A stretch of 64,000 bases of DNA. It comes from Vreelandella rituensis. Its GTDB lineage: Bacteria; Pseudomonadota; Gammaproteobacteria; Pseudomonadales; Halomonadaceae. Of the stretch, positions 1 through 8,373 are shown piece after piece. The stretch covers positions 1 to 64,000 of the forward strand of contig NZ_QPIJ01000005.1 of the NCBI RefSeq assembly GCF_003336665.1. The letters run 5' to 3'. The notes under the pieces are model-generated. The model was not told the DNA's origin and searched no databases. It worked only from the letters and a program-made list of their open reading frames with translations. The translations under genes were made by a program, and so were the position numbers. Within the stretch, counting starts at the first letter, position 1, and the number at the start of each line of letters is the position of its first letter.

Positions 1-304
1 TAATCTTTCACCCATAGCGAATGGTCCTCTTGCATCAGGTTCTTGCCGGAACGTACTGATTTTTATAGAGGTTACCATTCGCTATCTTCGTTTTCAGGCC
101 TGCGTCGTGAATAACCCGGGTGGACATGTCGGTGCAAGCCCGCATTGCATCAATCTGGGTGTTGAGCAATTGATCATAGTAATTGAACCCTCCGACGATT
201 CATTCAAAGAATCGAATCGCAGAATGCGGCAGGATTTTGTTCAAACATATGCTTCCGCGCTTATCGCTTTATTACACCTGCCTGAATCATCGACTGTCGA
301 TGGC
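1..304. other. Non-coding window edge with an inverted repeat
   Basis: I see no convincing gene here; the one open frame crossing the region overlaps the GST-like gene antisense and has no family signature. The notable structure is a perfect 12-bp inverted repeat, ATAGCGAATGGT at 14-25 and ACCATTCGCTAT at 74-85, separated by 48 nt. A further GAGG/CCTC pairing follows after a two-base bulge. It could be a terminator-like structure or part of an element extending past the window edge. Confidence 0.4.
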
Positions 305-1000
305 TTAATCCAGGTCTCGAATCGTGAAAGCCTTGGCCCCCACGCCATCGTGCACCGTCAACATGCGCTTGAACCATTCATCCACTGGGTCTCCAGCACT
401 CACCCAGTCGGCACGTGAAACGCTATAGGCCCACATGCAACTGCCGAACATCAGATAGTCCGCGCCAGCCGGCACATCACCATCGATGAAATCAGTGCCC
501 CGCAACTGGTCACGTAATGGTGCCAATAGCGTTTTGAGCTGCGCACGCCCCTGCTCGGGCTGATGAAACTCTTCCAGACGACAGCCGAAACGCGCTTCGC
601 GTGTGGTGCGGAAATAATCTCGGTCATCGGGGTGAATGGCGGCCAATAAGTCCATGACCACAATTCGAAACAAGGCAGGTGTGACGCTGCGTTCCACGAA
701 ATGCTTGAAGAAAAGTACCCGTGATTGAGCTAAACCTTCTCCCAATACGGGTAATTCAGGGTAAGCCTGGTCCAGGTAACGCATGATGTCGAAACTGTCG
801 GACACCACCTTTTCGCCATCGCACAGCACCGGCACCTTGTCATGCTCGGCAAAGGCCAACGCCTGCTTGTCATTGAAACGCCATTGGCGGGTTTCAAAAC
901 TCAGCCCCTTGTGAGCCAGCGCCATACGTACGCGCCAGCAATAAGGGGAAAAACGTAGCCGCTCATCTCGACCGCAGAGGTCATAAAGTACTCGAGTCAT
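305..1000 (-). CDS. Glutathione S-transferase family protein
   Basis: A 231-residue protein with an N-terminal thioredoxin-fold GST domain (about residues 1-80) containing SPYCWRVRMAL near residues 18-28, the KVPVL segment with its cis-proline and a downstream SD pair that usually contacts glutathione. A helical C-terminal domain follows. Length fits the soluble GST superfamily. The specific substrate is unknown; the SPYCWR motif resembles stress-related GSTs with an N-terminal cysteine. I chose the ATG at 1000 over the GTG one codon upstream because AAGG lies 8 nt before it. It is divergent from lldP across a gap of about 440 bp and appears monocistronic. Confidence 0.8.
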   Translation of the reverse strand: MTRVLYDLCGRDERLRFSPYCWRVRMALAHKGLSFETRQWRFNDKQALAFAEHDKVPVLCDGEKVVSDSFDIMRYLDQAYPELPVLGEGLAQSRVLFFKHFVERSVTPALFRIVVMDLLAAIHPDDRDYFRTTREARFGCRLEEFHQPEQGRAQLKTLLAPLRDQLRGTDFIDGDVPAGADYLMFGSCMWAYSVSRADWVSAGDPVDEWFKRMLTVHDGVGAKAFTIRDLD

Positions 1001-1441
1001 CACAATGCCTTGTTCTCAGGGGTGGAATTACCGTTCATTTGTCGCACAAAGGCCTGGATGGCATCAATATCTCCATTTGTCTTCACCGGCCTGCTTTGCA
1101 TATGCAGGCAGGCACGCAAACAGAGCCAGGGAAAGGAGGGGTCGAAAATAGAGCGTACAAAATAGCTGGTAAAATAGCGTTCAAGGGCTGTCTATTAGTC
1201 TAAGGCACACAGCATGATTCAATGCCGATAAATCCAAGTAAACAACATAAAAATCATAATATTAAAGAAACTCTCTTGATGTTCAATAGGTCCAGGCGCC
1301 CAAAATATTGGTCATACCAATTTTCCAATAGTAGTCAAGCTGATAAGCGATACGTATCTTTCAGCCTGGCCTGGCTGCTGTCTTTACGGCGCCGAGGTCA
1401 TCGCGGAGCCTACCGATAAATAACAAGGGGCAGTTTTTCCC
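1001..1441. other. Divergent intergenic region, GST gene / lldP
   Basis: This 441-bp gap carries no supportable gene; a 65-codon plus-strand frame at 1222-1419 has no ribosome binding site or family features. It holds the GntR-type palindrome at 1307-1321 and the lldP ribosome binding site AAGGGG at 1425-1430. Three copies of AAAATAG at 1145, 1159 and 1171 lie in an AT-rich stretch that could include promoter elements, but no clear -35/-10 pair stands out. Confidence 0.5.
1307..1321. promoter_or_regulatory. Putative GntR-family (LldR/PdhR/GlcC-type) operator
   Basis: ATTGGT-CAT-ACCAAT is a perfect 6+6 palindrome with a 3-nt centre. It matches the ATTGGTnnnACCAAT box established for FadR-subfamily GntR regulators such as PdhR and LldR. 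It lies about 120 bp upstream of the lldP start, as expected for lactate/glycolate-responsive control of the permease and the glc genes. No GntR regulator is encoded in the window, so the cognate protein would act from elsewhere. Confidence 0.65.
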
Positions 1442-3148
1442 ATGAATGAAACAACGCTTGCACTGATTGCTTTTGTACCCCTGGTACTAGCTGGGGTGCT
1501 GTTGATTGGACTACGCATGCCGGCCAAGACCGCCATGCCGATCGTCTTCGTAGTCACAGCATTGATCGGCCTACTGGCCTGGGAAATGACTTTCACACGT
1601 GTGCTGGCCTCCACCCTCCAAGGGCTGCTGCTCACGGTGGCGATATTGTGGATCATTTTCGGGGCTATTCTGCTGCTCAACACCTTGAAACATTCCGGCG
1701 GCATCACTGCGATTCGCAAAGGTTTCTCCGGAATCAGCCCGGACCGCCGCGTCCAGGCGATCATTGTTGCCTGGATGTTCGGCTGTTTCATTGAAGGGGC
1801 TTCCGGCTTCGGAACGCCAGCCGCGGTAGCAGCGCCGTTGTTGGTCGCCTTGGGGTTTCCCGCCCTGGCGGCAGTCGTCGTGGGCATGATGATCCAGTCG
1901 ACACCGGTTTCCTTCGGCGCCGTAGGGACGCCTATCGTGGTGGGGGTGAGCGGTGGCATCAACCGCGAAGGCATTACCCAGCAGCTCGCCGAGGGTGGCT
2001 ATACCTGGCTTGAGTACTTCCGGTTGATCGCGGCTGAAGTCGCGGTGATTCACGGCATCGTGGGTGTGCTGATGCCGCTGATCATGGTGGTCATCATGGT
2101 GCGCTTTTTCGGCGCCAACCGTTCGTGGAAAGAAGGACTCTCCATCGCCCCCTTCGCGATCTTCGCCGGCGTGGCCTTCGTGGTGCCCTACATGCTCGCA
2201 GGCGTATTTCTTGGACCGGAATTCCCGTCGATGATCGGCGCCATGGTGGGCCTGGCAATCGTCGTGCCCGCGGCTCGTCGCGGCTTCCTGATTCCCAAGG
2301 ACACCTGGGACTTCCCAGATCGTAAGTCCTGGCCTGACGAGTGGATCGGCAAGCTGGAAATCAAGATGGACGACATCGCAGGCAAGGCACCGATCTCCAC
2401 TTTCATGGGCTGGGTACCCTACGTACTATTGGCTGTTTTTCTGGTCGCTTCACGCGTCATCGAACCGCTCAGGGACGCCTTGACCTCGTTCGCCTTCGGC
2501 TGGAGCAACATTCTGGGAGAGGCAGGCGTTTCGGGCAGCATTCAGCCCTTCTACCTGCCTGGCGGCATCCTGCTGATCGTGGTTCTGATCACTGCGTTAC
2601 TGCACCGCATGAAATTGGGCGAACTGAAAAATGCCTTCAGCGATTCCTCCAAGACCATTCTGGGTGCCGGCTTCGTACTGATCTTCACCATTCCGATGGT
2701 GCGCATCCTGATCAACTCCGGCGTCAACGCGGCGGATCTGGTCTCCATGCCGGTGGCCATGGCGCAATTCGTCGCCAATAGCGTGGGAGACATCTACCCG
2801 TTCTTCGCGCCGACCGTGGGAGCTCTGGGAGCCTTTATCGCCGGCTCCAACACCGTGTCCAACCTGATGTTGTCTGAATTCCAGTTCAATATCGCTCAGC
2901 AGCTGGGAGTTTCCACTGCCATGATGGTGGCACTGCAAGCCGTCGGGGCAGCGGCGGGCAACATGATCGCCATTCACAATGTGGTGGCGGCATCAGCGAC
3001 GGTTGGCTTGCTGGGGCGTGAAGGTACGACGATTCGCAAGACCATCCTGCCAACGCTTTATTACCTCATCGCCAGTGGCATTCTCGCCATGATCGTGTTG
3101 TATGGGGTGGGTATCAGCGACCCGCTCATGCGCGCATTGAGTTCCTAA
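1442..3148 (+). CDS. lldP: L-lactate/glycolate permease, LctP family
   Basis: A 568-residue polytopic inner-membrane protein, the usual length for LldP/GlcA permeases, which import lactate or glycolate with protons. Hydrophobic segments run throughout. Family hallmarks include [19 protein letters not shown] near residues 114-132, [15 protein letters not shown] near 157-171, and GSNTVSNLM and [13 protein letters not shown] in the C-terminal third. The ATG at 1442 follows AAGGGG. glcDEFG lie immediately downstream on the same strand, so glycolate is as likely a substrate as lactate. A strong stem-loop follows the stop, suggesting partial separation from glcD. Confidence 0.92.
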   Translation: MNETTLALIAFVPLVLAGVLLIGLRMPAKTAMPIVFVVTALIGLLAWEMTFTRVLASTLQGLLLTVAILWIIFGAILLLNTLKHSGGITAIRKGFSGISPDRRVQAIIVAWMFGCFIEGASGFGTPAAVAAPLLVALGFPALAAVVVGMMIQSTPVSFGAVGTPIVVGVSGGINREGITQQLAEGGYTWLEYFRLIAAEVAVIHGIVGVLMPLIMVVIMVRFFGANRSWKEGLSIAPFAIFAGVAFVVPYMLAGVFLGPEFPSMIGAMVGLAIVVPAARRGFLIPKDTWDFPDRKSWPDEWIGKLEIKMDDIAGKAPISTFMGWVPYVLLAVFLVASRVIEPLRDALTSFAFGWSNILGEAGVSGSIQPFYLPGGILLIVVLITALLHRMKLGELKNAFSDSSKTILGAGFVLIFTIPMVRILINSGVNAADLVSMPVAMAQFVANSVGDIYPFFAPTVGALGAFIAGSNTVSNLMLSEFQFNIAQQLGVSTAMMVALQAVGAAAGNMIAIHNVVAASATVGLLGREGTTIRKTILPTLYYLIASGILAMIVLYGVGISDPLMRALSS

Positions 3149-3154
3149 ACGGGC

Positions 3155-3186
3155 AAATCGCCGGGATATCACTATCCCGGCGATTT
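3155..3186 (+). terminator. Stem-loop after lldP
   Basis: A perfect 14-bp stem with arms at 3155-3168 and 3173-3186 and a 4-nt loop begins 7 nt after the lldP stop codon. There is no run of T after it, so it may stabilise the lldP mRNA 3' end or attenuate read-through into glcD rather than act as a full terminator. Confidence 0.6.
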
Positions 3187-3191
3187 CATGC

Positions 3192-3238
3192 AAAAGGTTT
3201 CCTCCTGCAATTCTTCAAATAAATTATGGAAACCTTTT
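3192..3238. repeat. Inverted repeat upstream of glcD
   Basis: AAAAGGTTTCC at 3192-3202 and GGAAACCTTTT at 3228-3238 form a perfect 11-bp inverted repeat with a 25-nt spacer. It lies 70-116 bp before the glcD start. It may be a paired operator for a transcription factor or a second RNA hairpin; no family-specific consensus is recognised. Confidence 0.5.
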
Positions 3239-3307
3239 CCATGAAACAATACCCTACAGGGCGGTGGCGTTCATTTCGTCCCGCCCTCTTCGGTTTCAGG
3301 AGTTGCC

Positions 3308-4807
3308 ATGAATATTCACTTCGACGAGCGCCTAGACGGTGAACTGACTGTTATCGACAAGGCCGAAGTACTGGCCGACCTTCAGAACGCCTCCCCTGAC
3401 TTGATTTTGTTGCATCGCGAAGAAGACCTGCACCCCTTTGAGTGCGACGGCCTGGCGGCCTATCGCGTACTTCCCATGCTGGTGGCGATGCCGGAAACCT
3501 TCGAACAGGTACAAACGCTTCTCAAGCGCTGTCACCATCTGGGTGTACCAGTGGTGACCCGGGGCGCGGGTACCGGCCTTTCCGGTGGCGCCCTGCCCCT
3601 GGAAAAGGGCGTGCTGCTGGTGATGTCGCGCTTCAGCAAGATTCTTGGCGTCGACCCGGATGCCCGCCTGGCGCGCGTGCAACCGGGGGTACGCAACCTG
3701 GCCATCTCCGAGGCGGCCGCACCTTACGGGCTTTATTATGCCCCCGACCCCTCCTCCCAGATCGCCTGCTCGATTGGCGGCAACGTGGCGGAAAATGCCG
3801 GTGGCGTGCACTGCTTGAAGTACGGCCTCACGGTGCACAACGTCATGCGTCTGGACATACTCACCATCGAAGGCGAACCCATGACCCTGGGCTCGGAAGC
3901 CCTGGATGCGCCGGGATTCGACCTGCTGGCACTGATGAACGGCTCCGAAGGCATGCTCGGCGTAGTCACCGAAATTACCGTCAAGCTGCTGCCCAAGCCG
4001 GAAACCGCCAAGGTACTGATGGCCAGCTTCGACGACGTTGAAAAGGCCGGCCGTGCGGTAGGCGATATCATCGCCGCCGGCATCATTCCCGGCGGTCTGG
4101 AAATGATGGATAACCTGGCCATTCGCGCCGCCGAAGACTTCATTCGGGCGGGCTATCCGGTGGACGCCGAGGCCATTCTGCTCTGCGAACTGGATGGTGT
4201 GGAAGAGGATGTCAATGACGACTGCGCCACGGTACGCCGCGTTCTCGAAGCTGCCGGCGCCACCGACATTCAGCAGGCCCGCGACGATGCCGAACGTGCC
4301 AAGTTCTGGGCCGGGCGCAAGAACGCCTTTCCAGCCGTGGGGCGCATGTCGCCGGATTACTACTGCATGGATGGCACCATTCCGCGTCGCGAGCTACCCC
4401 GGGTGCTCAAGGGCATTGCGGCACTGTCCGAAGAAAGCGGCCTGCGCGTGGCCAATGTCTTTCATGCTGGCGATGGCAACATGCACCCCTTGATCCTGTT
4501 CGATGCCAACCAGGAAGGCGAACTGGAACTCGCCGAAGATGTCGGGGGCAAGATACTCGAACTGTGCGTGGCTGCCGGTGGGTCTATTACCGGGGAGCAC
4601 GGTGTGGGACGTGAAAAGATCAATCAGATGTGCAGCCAGTTCAAACCCGATGAGCTGACGGTTTTTCATGCCTTGAAGGCAGCTTTCGACCCAAAACGCC
4701 TGCTGAACCCCGGCAAGAACATTCCCACCCTGGCGCGCTGTGCCGAGTTCGGCGCCATGCACGTGCACAACAATGAATTGCCGCACCCGGAACTGCCCCG
4801 TTTCTGA
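3308..4807 (+). CDS. glcD: Glycolate oxidase FAD subunit GlcD
   Basis: A 499-residue FAD-linked oxidase, close to the usual GlcD length. With GlcE and GlcF it oxidises glycolate (or D-lactate) to glyoxylate (or pyruvate) and passes electrons to the quinone pool. The FAD_binding_4 domain shows RGAGTGLSGGALP (about residues 85-97) and DPSSQIACSIGGNVAENAGG (about 147-166). The C-terminal FAD-oxidase domain shows HAGDGNMHP and GSITGEHGVGREK. AGGAG sits 5 nt before the ATG. The glcE start follows 19 nt after the stop, so glcDEF form an operon. Confidence 0.93.
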   Translation: MNIHFDERLDGELTVIDKAEVLADLQNASPDLILLHREEDLHPFECDGLAAYRVLPMLVAMPETFEQVQTLLKRCHHLGVPVVTRGAGTGLSGGALPLEKGVLLVMSRFSKILGVDPDARLARVQPGVRNLAISEAAAPYGLYYAPDPSSQIACSIGGNVAENAGGVHCLKYGLTVHNVMRLDILTIEGEPMTLGSEALDAPGFDLLALMNGSEGMLGVVTEITVKLLPKPETAKVLMASFDDVEKAGRAVGDIIAAGIIPGGLEMMDNLAIRAAEDFIRAGYPVDAEAILLCELDGVEEDVNDDCATVRRVLEAAGATDIQQARDDAERAKFWAGRKNAFPAVGRMSPDYYCMDGTIPRRELPRVLKGIAALSEESGLRVANVFHAGDGNMHPLILFDANQEGELELAEDVGGKILELCVAAGGSITGEHGVGREKINQMCSQFKPDELTVFHALKAAFDPKRLLNPGKNIPTLARCAEFGAMHVHNNELPHPELPRF

Positions 4808-4826
4808 ATGGCCTGCAGGAGTGATC

Positions 4827-5948
4827 ATGACCAACACCAACCAGCCGTTACCCCACGCCCCAGACATGACCGAGCAGGACAATGCCGAGACCCTGTGCGA
4901 GCAAGTGCGACAAGCCTATCGTGAACGCTCACCGCTGCGCATTGTGGGGGGTGATACACGCGCTTTCTATGGGCGAGCAGTGGAAGGTCGGGCCTTGTCG
5001 ACCTTAGAGCATCGCGGCATCGTGCATTACGACCCTGTCGAACTGGTGGTTTCCGTGCGCGCCGGCACACGCCTGAGCGACCTGGAAGCCGCCTTGGCCC
5101 ACCATAACCAAATGCTCCCTTTCGAGCCGCCTCGCTTCGGTGAAGCCAGCACCATCGGCGGCGCCGTGGCAACCGGCCTTTCCGGCCCTCGGCGCCCTTG
5201 GGCGGGCGCTGTGCGTGATTTTGTGCTCGGCACCCGCGTCATCACTCAGGAAGGCAAACTGCTGCGTTTTGGTGGCGAGGTAATGAAGAACGTCGCCGGC
5301 TACGACTTTTCACGTTTGATGGCAGGCGCCCAAGGAACACTGGGGGTACTCAGTGAAATCTCCTTCAAGGTATTGCCCCGGCCCAACGCGACTCACAGCC
5401 TGCGCCTGACAATGCCCATTGACGAAGCCTTGAAAAAACTCGCCGAGCTGGGGCGAAAACCGCTACCGATCACTGCGGCCGCCTGGCATGACGGAGGCTT
5501 ACATTTACGCCTGGAAGGGGGGCAAAGCTCGGTCAAGGCCACCCATGAACGCCTGGGTGGTGACTCCTTGGATGCCTCCTTCTGGCAAGAATTGCGTGAT
5601 CATTCTCTGAGTTTTTTCCAAGGGACCGGCGATAAAGCCCTGTGGCGCCTGTCGCTACCTCCCAATAGCGGCACCTTGGCGCTACCCGGCGTTCAGGAAA
5701 ACGAGGTGCTTTACGACTGGGGCGGCAGCCAGCGCTGGGTGAAAACCTCTGTTGATGCCGAGACGTTAAGGCGCCTGTGTCAGGAAGCCGGTGGTCATGC
5801 CACCTGTTACACCGCTCACCAGAACGGGGGCGCTATCGAGCCGTTCACGCCGCTCAACCCGGTGGTGGCCAAGTATCATCGTAACCTGAAGCGCGAACTC
5901 GATACCTATGCCATCTTCAATCCCGGCCGTCTCTACGCGGAGTTTTGA
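4827..5948 (+). CDS. glcE: Glycolate oxidase FAD-binding subunit GlcE
   Basis: A 373-residue protein related to GlcD but shorter, as usual for GlcE. The FAD_binding_4 fold is recognised by GEASTIGGAVATGLSGPRR near residues 107-125 and by EVMKNVAGYDFSRLMAGAQG, a hallmark of GlcE. It partners GlcD and GlcF in the membrane-associated glycolate dehydrogenase. I chose the ATG at 4827 because GCAGGAG precedes it and it falls after the glcD stop; an in-frame ATG at 4740 lies inside glcD and has no ribosome binding site. Only 3 nt separate its stop from glcF. Confidence 0.92.
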   Translation: MTNTNQPLPHAPDMTEQDNAETLCEQVRQAYRERSPLRIVGGDTRAFYGRAVEGRALSTLEHRGIVHYDPVELVVSVRAGTRLSDLEAALAHHNQMLPFEPPRFGEASTIGGAVATGLSGPRRPWAGAVRDFVLGTRVITQEGKLLRFGGEVMKNVAGYDFSRLMAGAQGTLGVLSEISFKVLPRPNATHSLRLTMPIDEALKKLAELGRKPLPITAAAWHDGGLHLRLEGGQSSVKATHERLGGDSLDASFWQELRDHSLSFFQGTGDKALWRLSLPPNSGTLALPGVQENEVLYDWGGSQRWVKTSVDAETLRRLCQEAGGHATCYTAHQNGGAIEPFTPLNPVVAKYHRNLKRELDTYAIFNPGRLYAEF

Positions 5949-5951
5949 ACC

Positions 5952-7184
5952 ATGCAGACGCAATTTACCGATGCCGACCGCCAGAAACCGCACATCCAGG
6001 AAGCCGATCGCATTCTGCGCACCTGTGTGCACTGCGGCTTCTGTAATGCTACCTGTCCCACCTACCAGTTGCTGGGCGATGAACGCGACGGCCCGCGCGG
6101 GCGCATTTATTTGATGAAGGAGTTGTTGGAAAGCGCTGAGGACGACGACCAGGTCACGGAAGAGACTCGCCTGCACCTGGACCGCTGCCTGACGTGTCGC
6201 AGCTGTGAAACCACCTGCCCTTCCGGGGTCGAGTATCACAAACTTCTGGATATCGGACGCGCCGAAATCGATCGTCGCGTTCCCCGCCCGGCCGCGGACA
6301 GAATGCTGCGCTTTGGATTACGCAAAGCCTTGGTCGAACCCAAGCGTTTTCAGGCATTGCTCAAACTGGGCCAGACCTTCAAGCCAATGGTTCCCGGCGT
6401 CCTGCAGAACAAGATGCCCCCCAAACCCGCCGATGCAGGACAGCGCCCGGATACACAAACGCATAGCCGCCGTGTACTGATGCTGGAAGGCTGCGTGCAA
6501 CCCGGGCTTTCGCCCAACACCAACGCCGCCACGGCGCGCGTGCTCGACCGCCTGGGCATCAGCGTCACGCCAGTCAATGAAGTCGGCTGCTGCGGTGCTA
6601 TCGACTTTCACCTCAACGCACAAGAAGACGGCCGTCACCGCATGCGTGCCAATATCAACGCCTGGTGGCCGCATATCGAACAAGGGGCTGAAAGTATCGT
6701 TCAGACTGCCAGTGGCTGTGGTGCCTTCGTCAAGGAATATGGCTATATGCTCCGAGACGACCCCGCCTATGCCGAAAAGGCCCAACGCGTGAGCGAGCTG
6801 GCCAAGGATCTCGTGGAAGTATTGCGTGACGAGAATCTGGAAACGTTCGAGATAGGCGACACTCAGCGCCTGGCATTTCACTGCCCTTGCACCCTGCAGC
6901 ATGCCCAGCAACTGAGTGGTGCCGTGGAAGGTATACTCACACGCCTGGGGTTTGCGCTGACACCGGTGGCGGATGCCCATTTGTGTTGCGGCTCAGCTGG
7001 CACCTACTCGGTCACCCAGCCGGAACTTGCCACCCAACTGCGTGACAACAAGCTCAATGCTCTGGAAGCCGGCAATCCGGAGATGATCGTTACCGCCAAT
7101 ATCGGCTGTCAGACACACCTTGCCGGCGCTAACCGCACATCGGTACGCCACTGGATCGAAGTAGTCGATGCCGCCCTTACCTGA
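5952..7184 (+). CDS. glcF: Glycolate oxidase iron-sulfur subunit GlcF
   Basis: A 410-residue protein with two N-terminal [4Fe-4S] motifs: CVHCGFCNATCP near residues 24-35 and CLTCRSCETTCP near 78-89. Two C-terminal cysteine-rich CCG domains follow (VGCCGAIDFH and HLCCGSAGTY). The architecture is diagnostic of GlcF, which relays electrons from the FAD subunits to quinone. Length is normal. The start is 3 nt after the glcE stop, so translation is probably coupled. Confidence 0.93.
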   Translation: MQTQFTDADRQKPHIQEADRILRTCVHCGFCNATCPTYQLLGDERDGPRGRIYLMKELLESAEDDDQVTEETRLHLDRCLTCRSCETTCPSGVEYHKLLDIGRAEIDRRVPRPAADRMLRFGLRKALVEPKRFQALLKLGQTFKPMVPGVLQNKMPPKPADAGQRPDTQTHSRRVLMLEGCVQPGLSPNTNAATARVLDRLGISVTPVNEVGCCGAIDFHLNAQEDGRHRMRANINAWWPHIEQGAESIVQTASGCGAFVKEYGYMLRDDPAYAEKAQRVSELAKDLVEVLRDENLETFEIGDTQRLAFHCPCTLQHAQQLSGAVEGILTRLGFALTPVADAHLCCGSAGTYSVTQPELATQLRDNKLNALEAGNPEMIVTANIGCQTHLAGANRTSVRHWIEVVDAALT

Positions 7185-7299
7185 CCTTGGTTTCAAATTC
7201 GATGCCGGCATGACTCAACTGCGAGTCGCACCGGCATCGACTTTCCGGGCATTTGCTCACCACCCATGATCTACAATCAATCATCAAGAGGAAACTCTC

Positions 7300-7704
7300 A
7301 TGCAGACCAAATCCGTTTTGTCCCAAGCCGATGTCACCGCCATGCTGGATGCCGCCCAACAGGAAGCCGACAGCAACGGCTGGCCGGTGACTATTGCGGT
7401 CACTGATGATGGTGGCCATCTGTTGGGATTGCGTCGCCTGGATAATGCCGCCCCCATGAGCGCTTACGTAGCCACCGAAAAGGCGCGTAGCGCTTCTATC
7501 GGGCGCAAGGAAACCAAGGTTTTCGAAGATATGATCAATGGCGGGCGAAATGCGTTTCTTTCCGCGCCATTGGAAGGAATGCTCGAAGGTGGCGTACCGG
7601 TCATCATCGATGGTCAGGTAATCGGTGCAGTGGGTATTTCCGGTGTGAAGCCGGATCAGGATGCTCAGGTGGCCAAGGCAGGCATCAAGGCTGTCGGCGG
7701 TTAA
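7300..7704 (+). CDS. glcG: GlcG/HbpS family heme-binding-type protein
   Basis: A 134-residue protein of the GlcG/HbpS (DUF336) family. Features are VTIAVTDDGGHLLGLRRLDNA (given here only as the VTDDGGHLL core near residues 33-41), STEKARSAS-type helix TEKARSAS, and the C-terminal GQVIGAVGISG. GlcG is encoded in E. coli and Pseudomonas glc operons. Its exact role is unsettled: relatives bind heme or act as small catalysts. AGAGGA precedes the ATG. A gap of 115 bp separates it from glcF, and it ends before a GC-rich stem-loop. Its presence favours glycolate over lactate as the cluster substrate. Confidence 0.85.
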   Translation: MQTKSVLSQADVTAMLDAAQQEADSNGWPVTIAVTDDGGHLLGLRRLDNAAPMSAYVATEKARSASIGRKETKVFEDMINGGRNAFLSAPLEGMLEGGVPVIIDGQVIGAVGISGVKPDQDAQVAKAGIKAVGG

Positions 7705-7724
7705 CCGAAAAGCACCCATAGCGA

Positions 7725-7756
7725 AAGCCCCGGATCAGATAACTGAACCGGGGCTT
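7725..7756. terminator. Stem-loop between glcG and the tRNA cluster
   Basis: AAGCCCCGG at 7725-7733 and CCGGGGCTT at 7748-7756 pair as a 9-bp GC-rich stem with a 14-nt loop. It lies 20 nt after the glcG stop and 20 nt beyond the last minus-strand tRNA. It can therefore end transcription from both sides, although no T run is present. Confidence 0.6.
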
Positions 7757-7775
7757 GAGATTCGTGGATGCTAAA

Positions 7776-7852
7776 TGGCGGACCGGACGAGACTCGAACT
7801 CGCGACCTCCGGCGTGACAGGCCGGCATTCTAACCAACTGAACTACCGGTCC
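7776..7852 (-). tRNA. tRNA-Asp (GTC), copy 1
   Basis: The minus strand folds as a 77-nt tRNA with encoded CCA. The acceptor arm GGACCGG pairs with CCGGTCC, the anticodon loop is CTGTCAC (anticodon GTC), and the T arm contains GTTCGAGTC. It is identical to the other three Asp genes and is the last gene of the minus-strand cluster, after tRNA-Val(CAC). Confidence 0.97.
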
Positions 7853-7855
7853 GCG

Positions 7856-7932
7856 TGGTGGGTGATACCGGATTCGAACCAGTGACCCCCAGCATGTGAG
7901 GCTGGTGCTCTAACCAACTGAGCTAATCACCC
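7856..7932 (-). tRNA. tRNA-Val (CAC)
   Basis: A minus-strand tRNA with encoded CCA. The acceptor GGGTGAT pairs with ATCACCC, and the loop CTCACAT gives anticodon CAC, reading GUG. It is inserted between Asp copies 1 and 2. Its body closely resembles tRNA-Val(TAC) at 8388-8463, differing in the D loop and anticodon, which suggests descent by duplication. A CAC Val tRNA is absent from E. coli. Confidence 0.95.
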
Positions 7933-7995
7933 ACGCATAAGCATTCTTTAACGCTATTCTTACGGCTTTCTACTACAAATTCGGTACTTTCATCA

Positions 7996-8072
7996 TGGCG
8001 GACCGGACGAGACTCGAACTCGCGACCTCCGGCGTGACAGGCCGGCATTCTAACCAACTGAACTACCGGTCC
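7996..8072 (-). tRNA. tRNA-Asp (GTC), copy 2
   Basis: Identical 77-nt Asp gene with encoded CCA. It begins a run of three copies spaced exactly 123 bp apart (starts 7996, 8119, 8242) with identical intervening spacers. Confidence 0.97.
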
Positions 8073-8118
8073 GCATAATGAAAATTCACTCAGAAAAGCA
8101 AGACTAGGAGGATGATGC

Positions 8119-8195
8119 TGGCGGACCGGACGAGACTCGAACTCGCGACCTCCGGCGTGACAGGCCGGCATTCTAACCAACTGAACTACCGGTCC
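8119..8195 (-). tRNA. tRNA-Asp (GTC), copy 3
   Basis: Identical 77-nt Asp gene with encoded CCA, the middle member of the 123-bp tandem array. The 46-bp spacers on both sides are the same sequence. Confidence 0.97.
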
Positions 8196-8241
8196 GCATA
8201 ATGAAAATTCACTCAGAAAAGCAAGACTAGGAGGATGATGC

Positions 8242-8318
8242 TGGCGGACCGGACGAGACTCGAACTCGCGACCTCCGGCGTGACAGGCCGGCATTCTAAC
8301 CAACTGAACTACCGGTCC
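8242..8318 (-). tRNA. tRNA-Asp (GTC), copy 4
   Basis: Identical 77-nt Asp gene with encoded CCA. On the transcribed minus strand it is the second tRNA after the promoter-proximal tRNA-Val(TAC). Confidence 0.97.
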
Positions 8319-8373
8319 GCTATATGCATCAAAACTTCAGACTACGTTTTTCTTTGCTACCGCAACGTGATCG

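Larger units (their letters stand above)
7996..8318. repeat. 123-bp tandem repeat of tRNA-Asp plus spacer
   Basis: The unit is a 77-bp tRNA-Asp gene plus a 46-bp spacer. Three Asp genes start 123 bp apart, with identical spacers at 8073-8118 and 8196-8241. Copy 1, beyond tRNA-Val(CAC), has a different flank. Identity of the spacers, not only of the tRNA bodies, points to recent unequal crossing-over. Confidence 0.95.

Noticed and set aside
107-418. 103-codon plus-strand frame at the window start
   Set aside because: No ribosome binding site or family match, and it overlaps the GST-like gene antisense.
1222-1419. 65-codon frame upstream of lldP
   Set aside because: It runs through the GntR-type operator and has no ribosome binding site; it is leader DNA.
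9-7725. 13-bp direct repeat CACCCATAGCGAA at 9-21 and 7713-7725, as possible element ends
   Set aside because: A 13-bp match is expected by chance many times in 64 kb, and the interval holds only ordinary metabolic genes.
7923-8303. Minus-strand open frame with a repeated protein sequence over the tRNA cluster
   Set aside because: The repeats are the tandem tRNA-Asp genes read as protein; the tRNAs explain every repeat unit.
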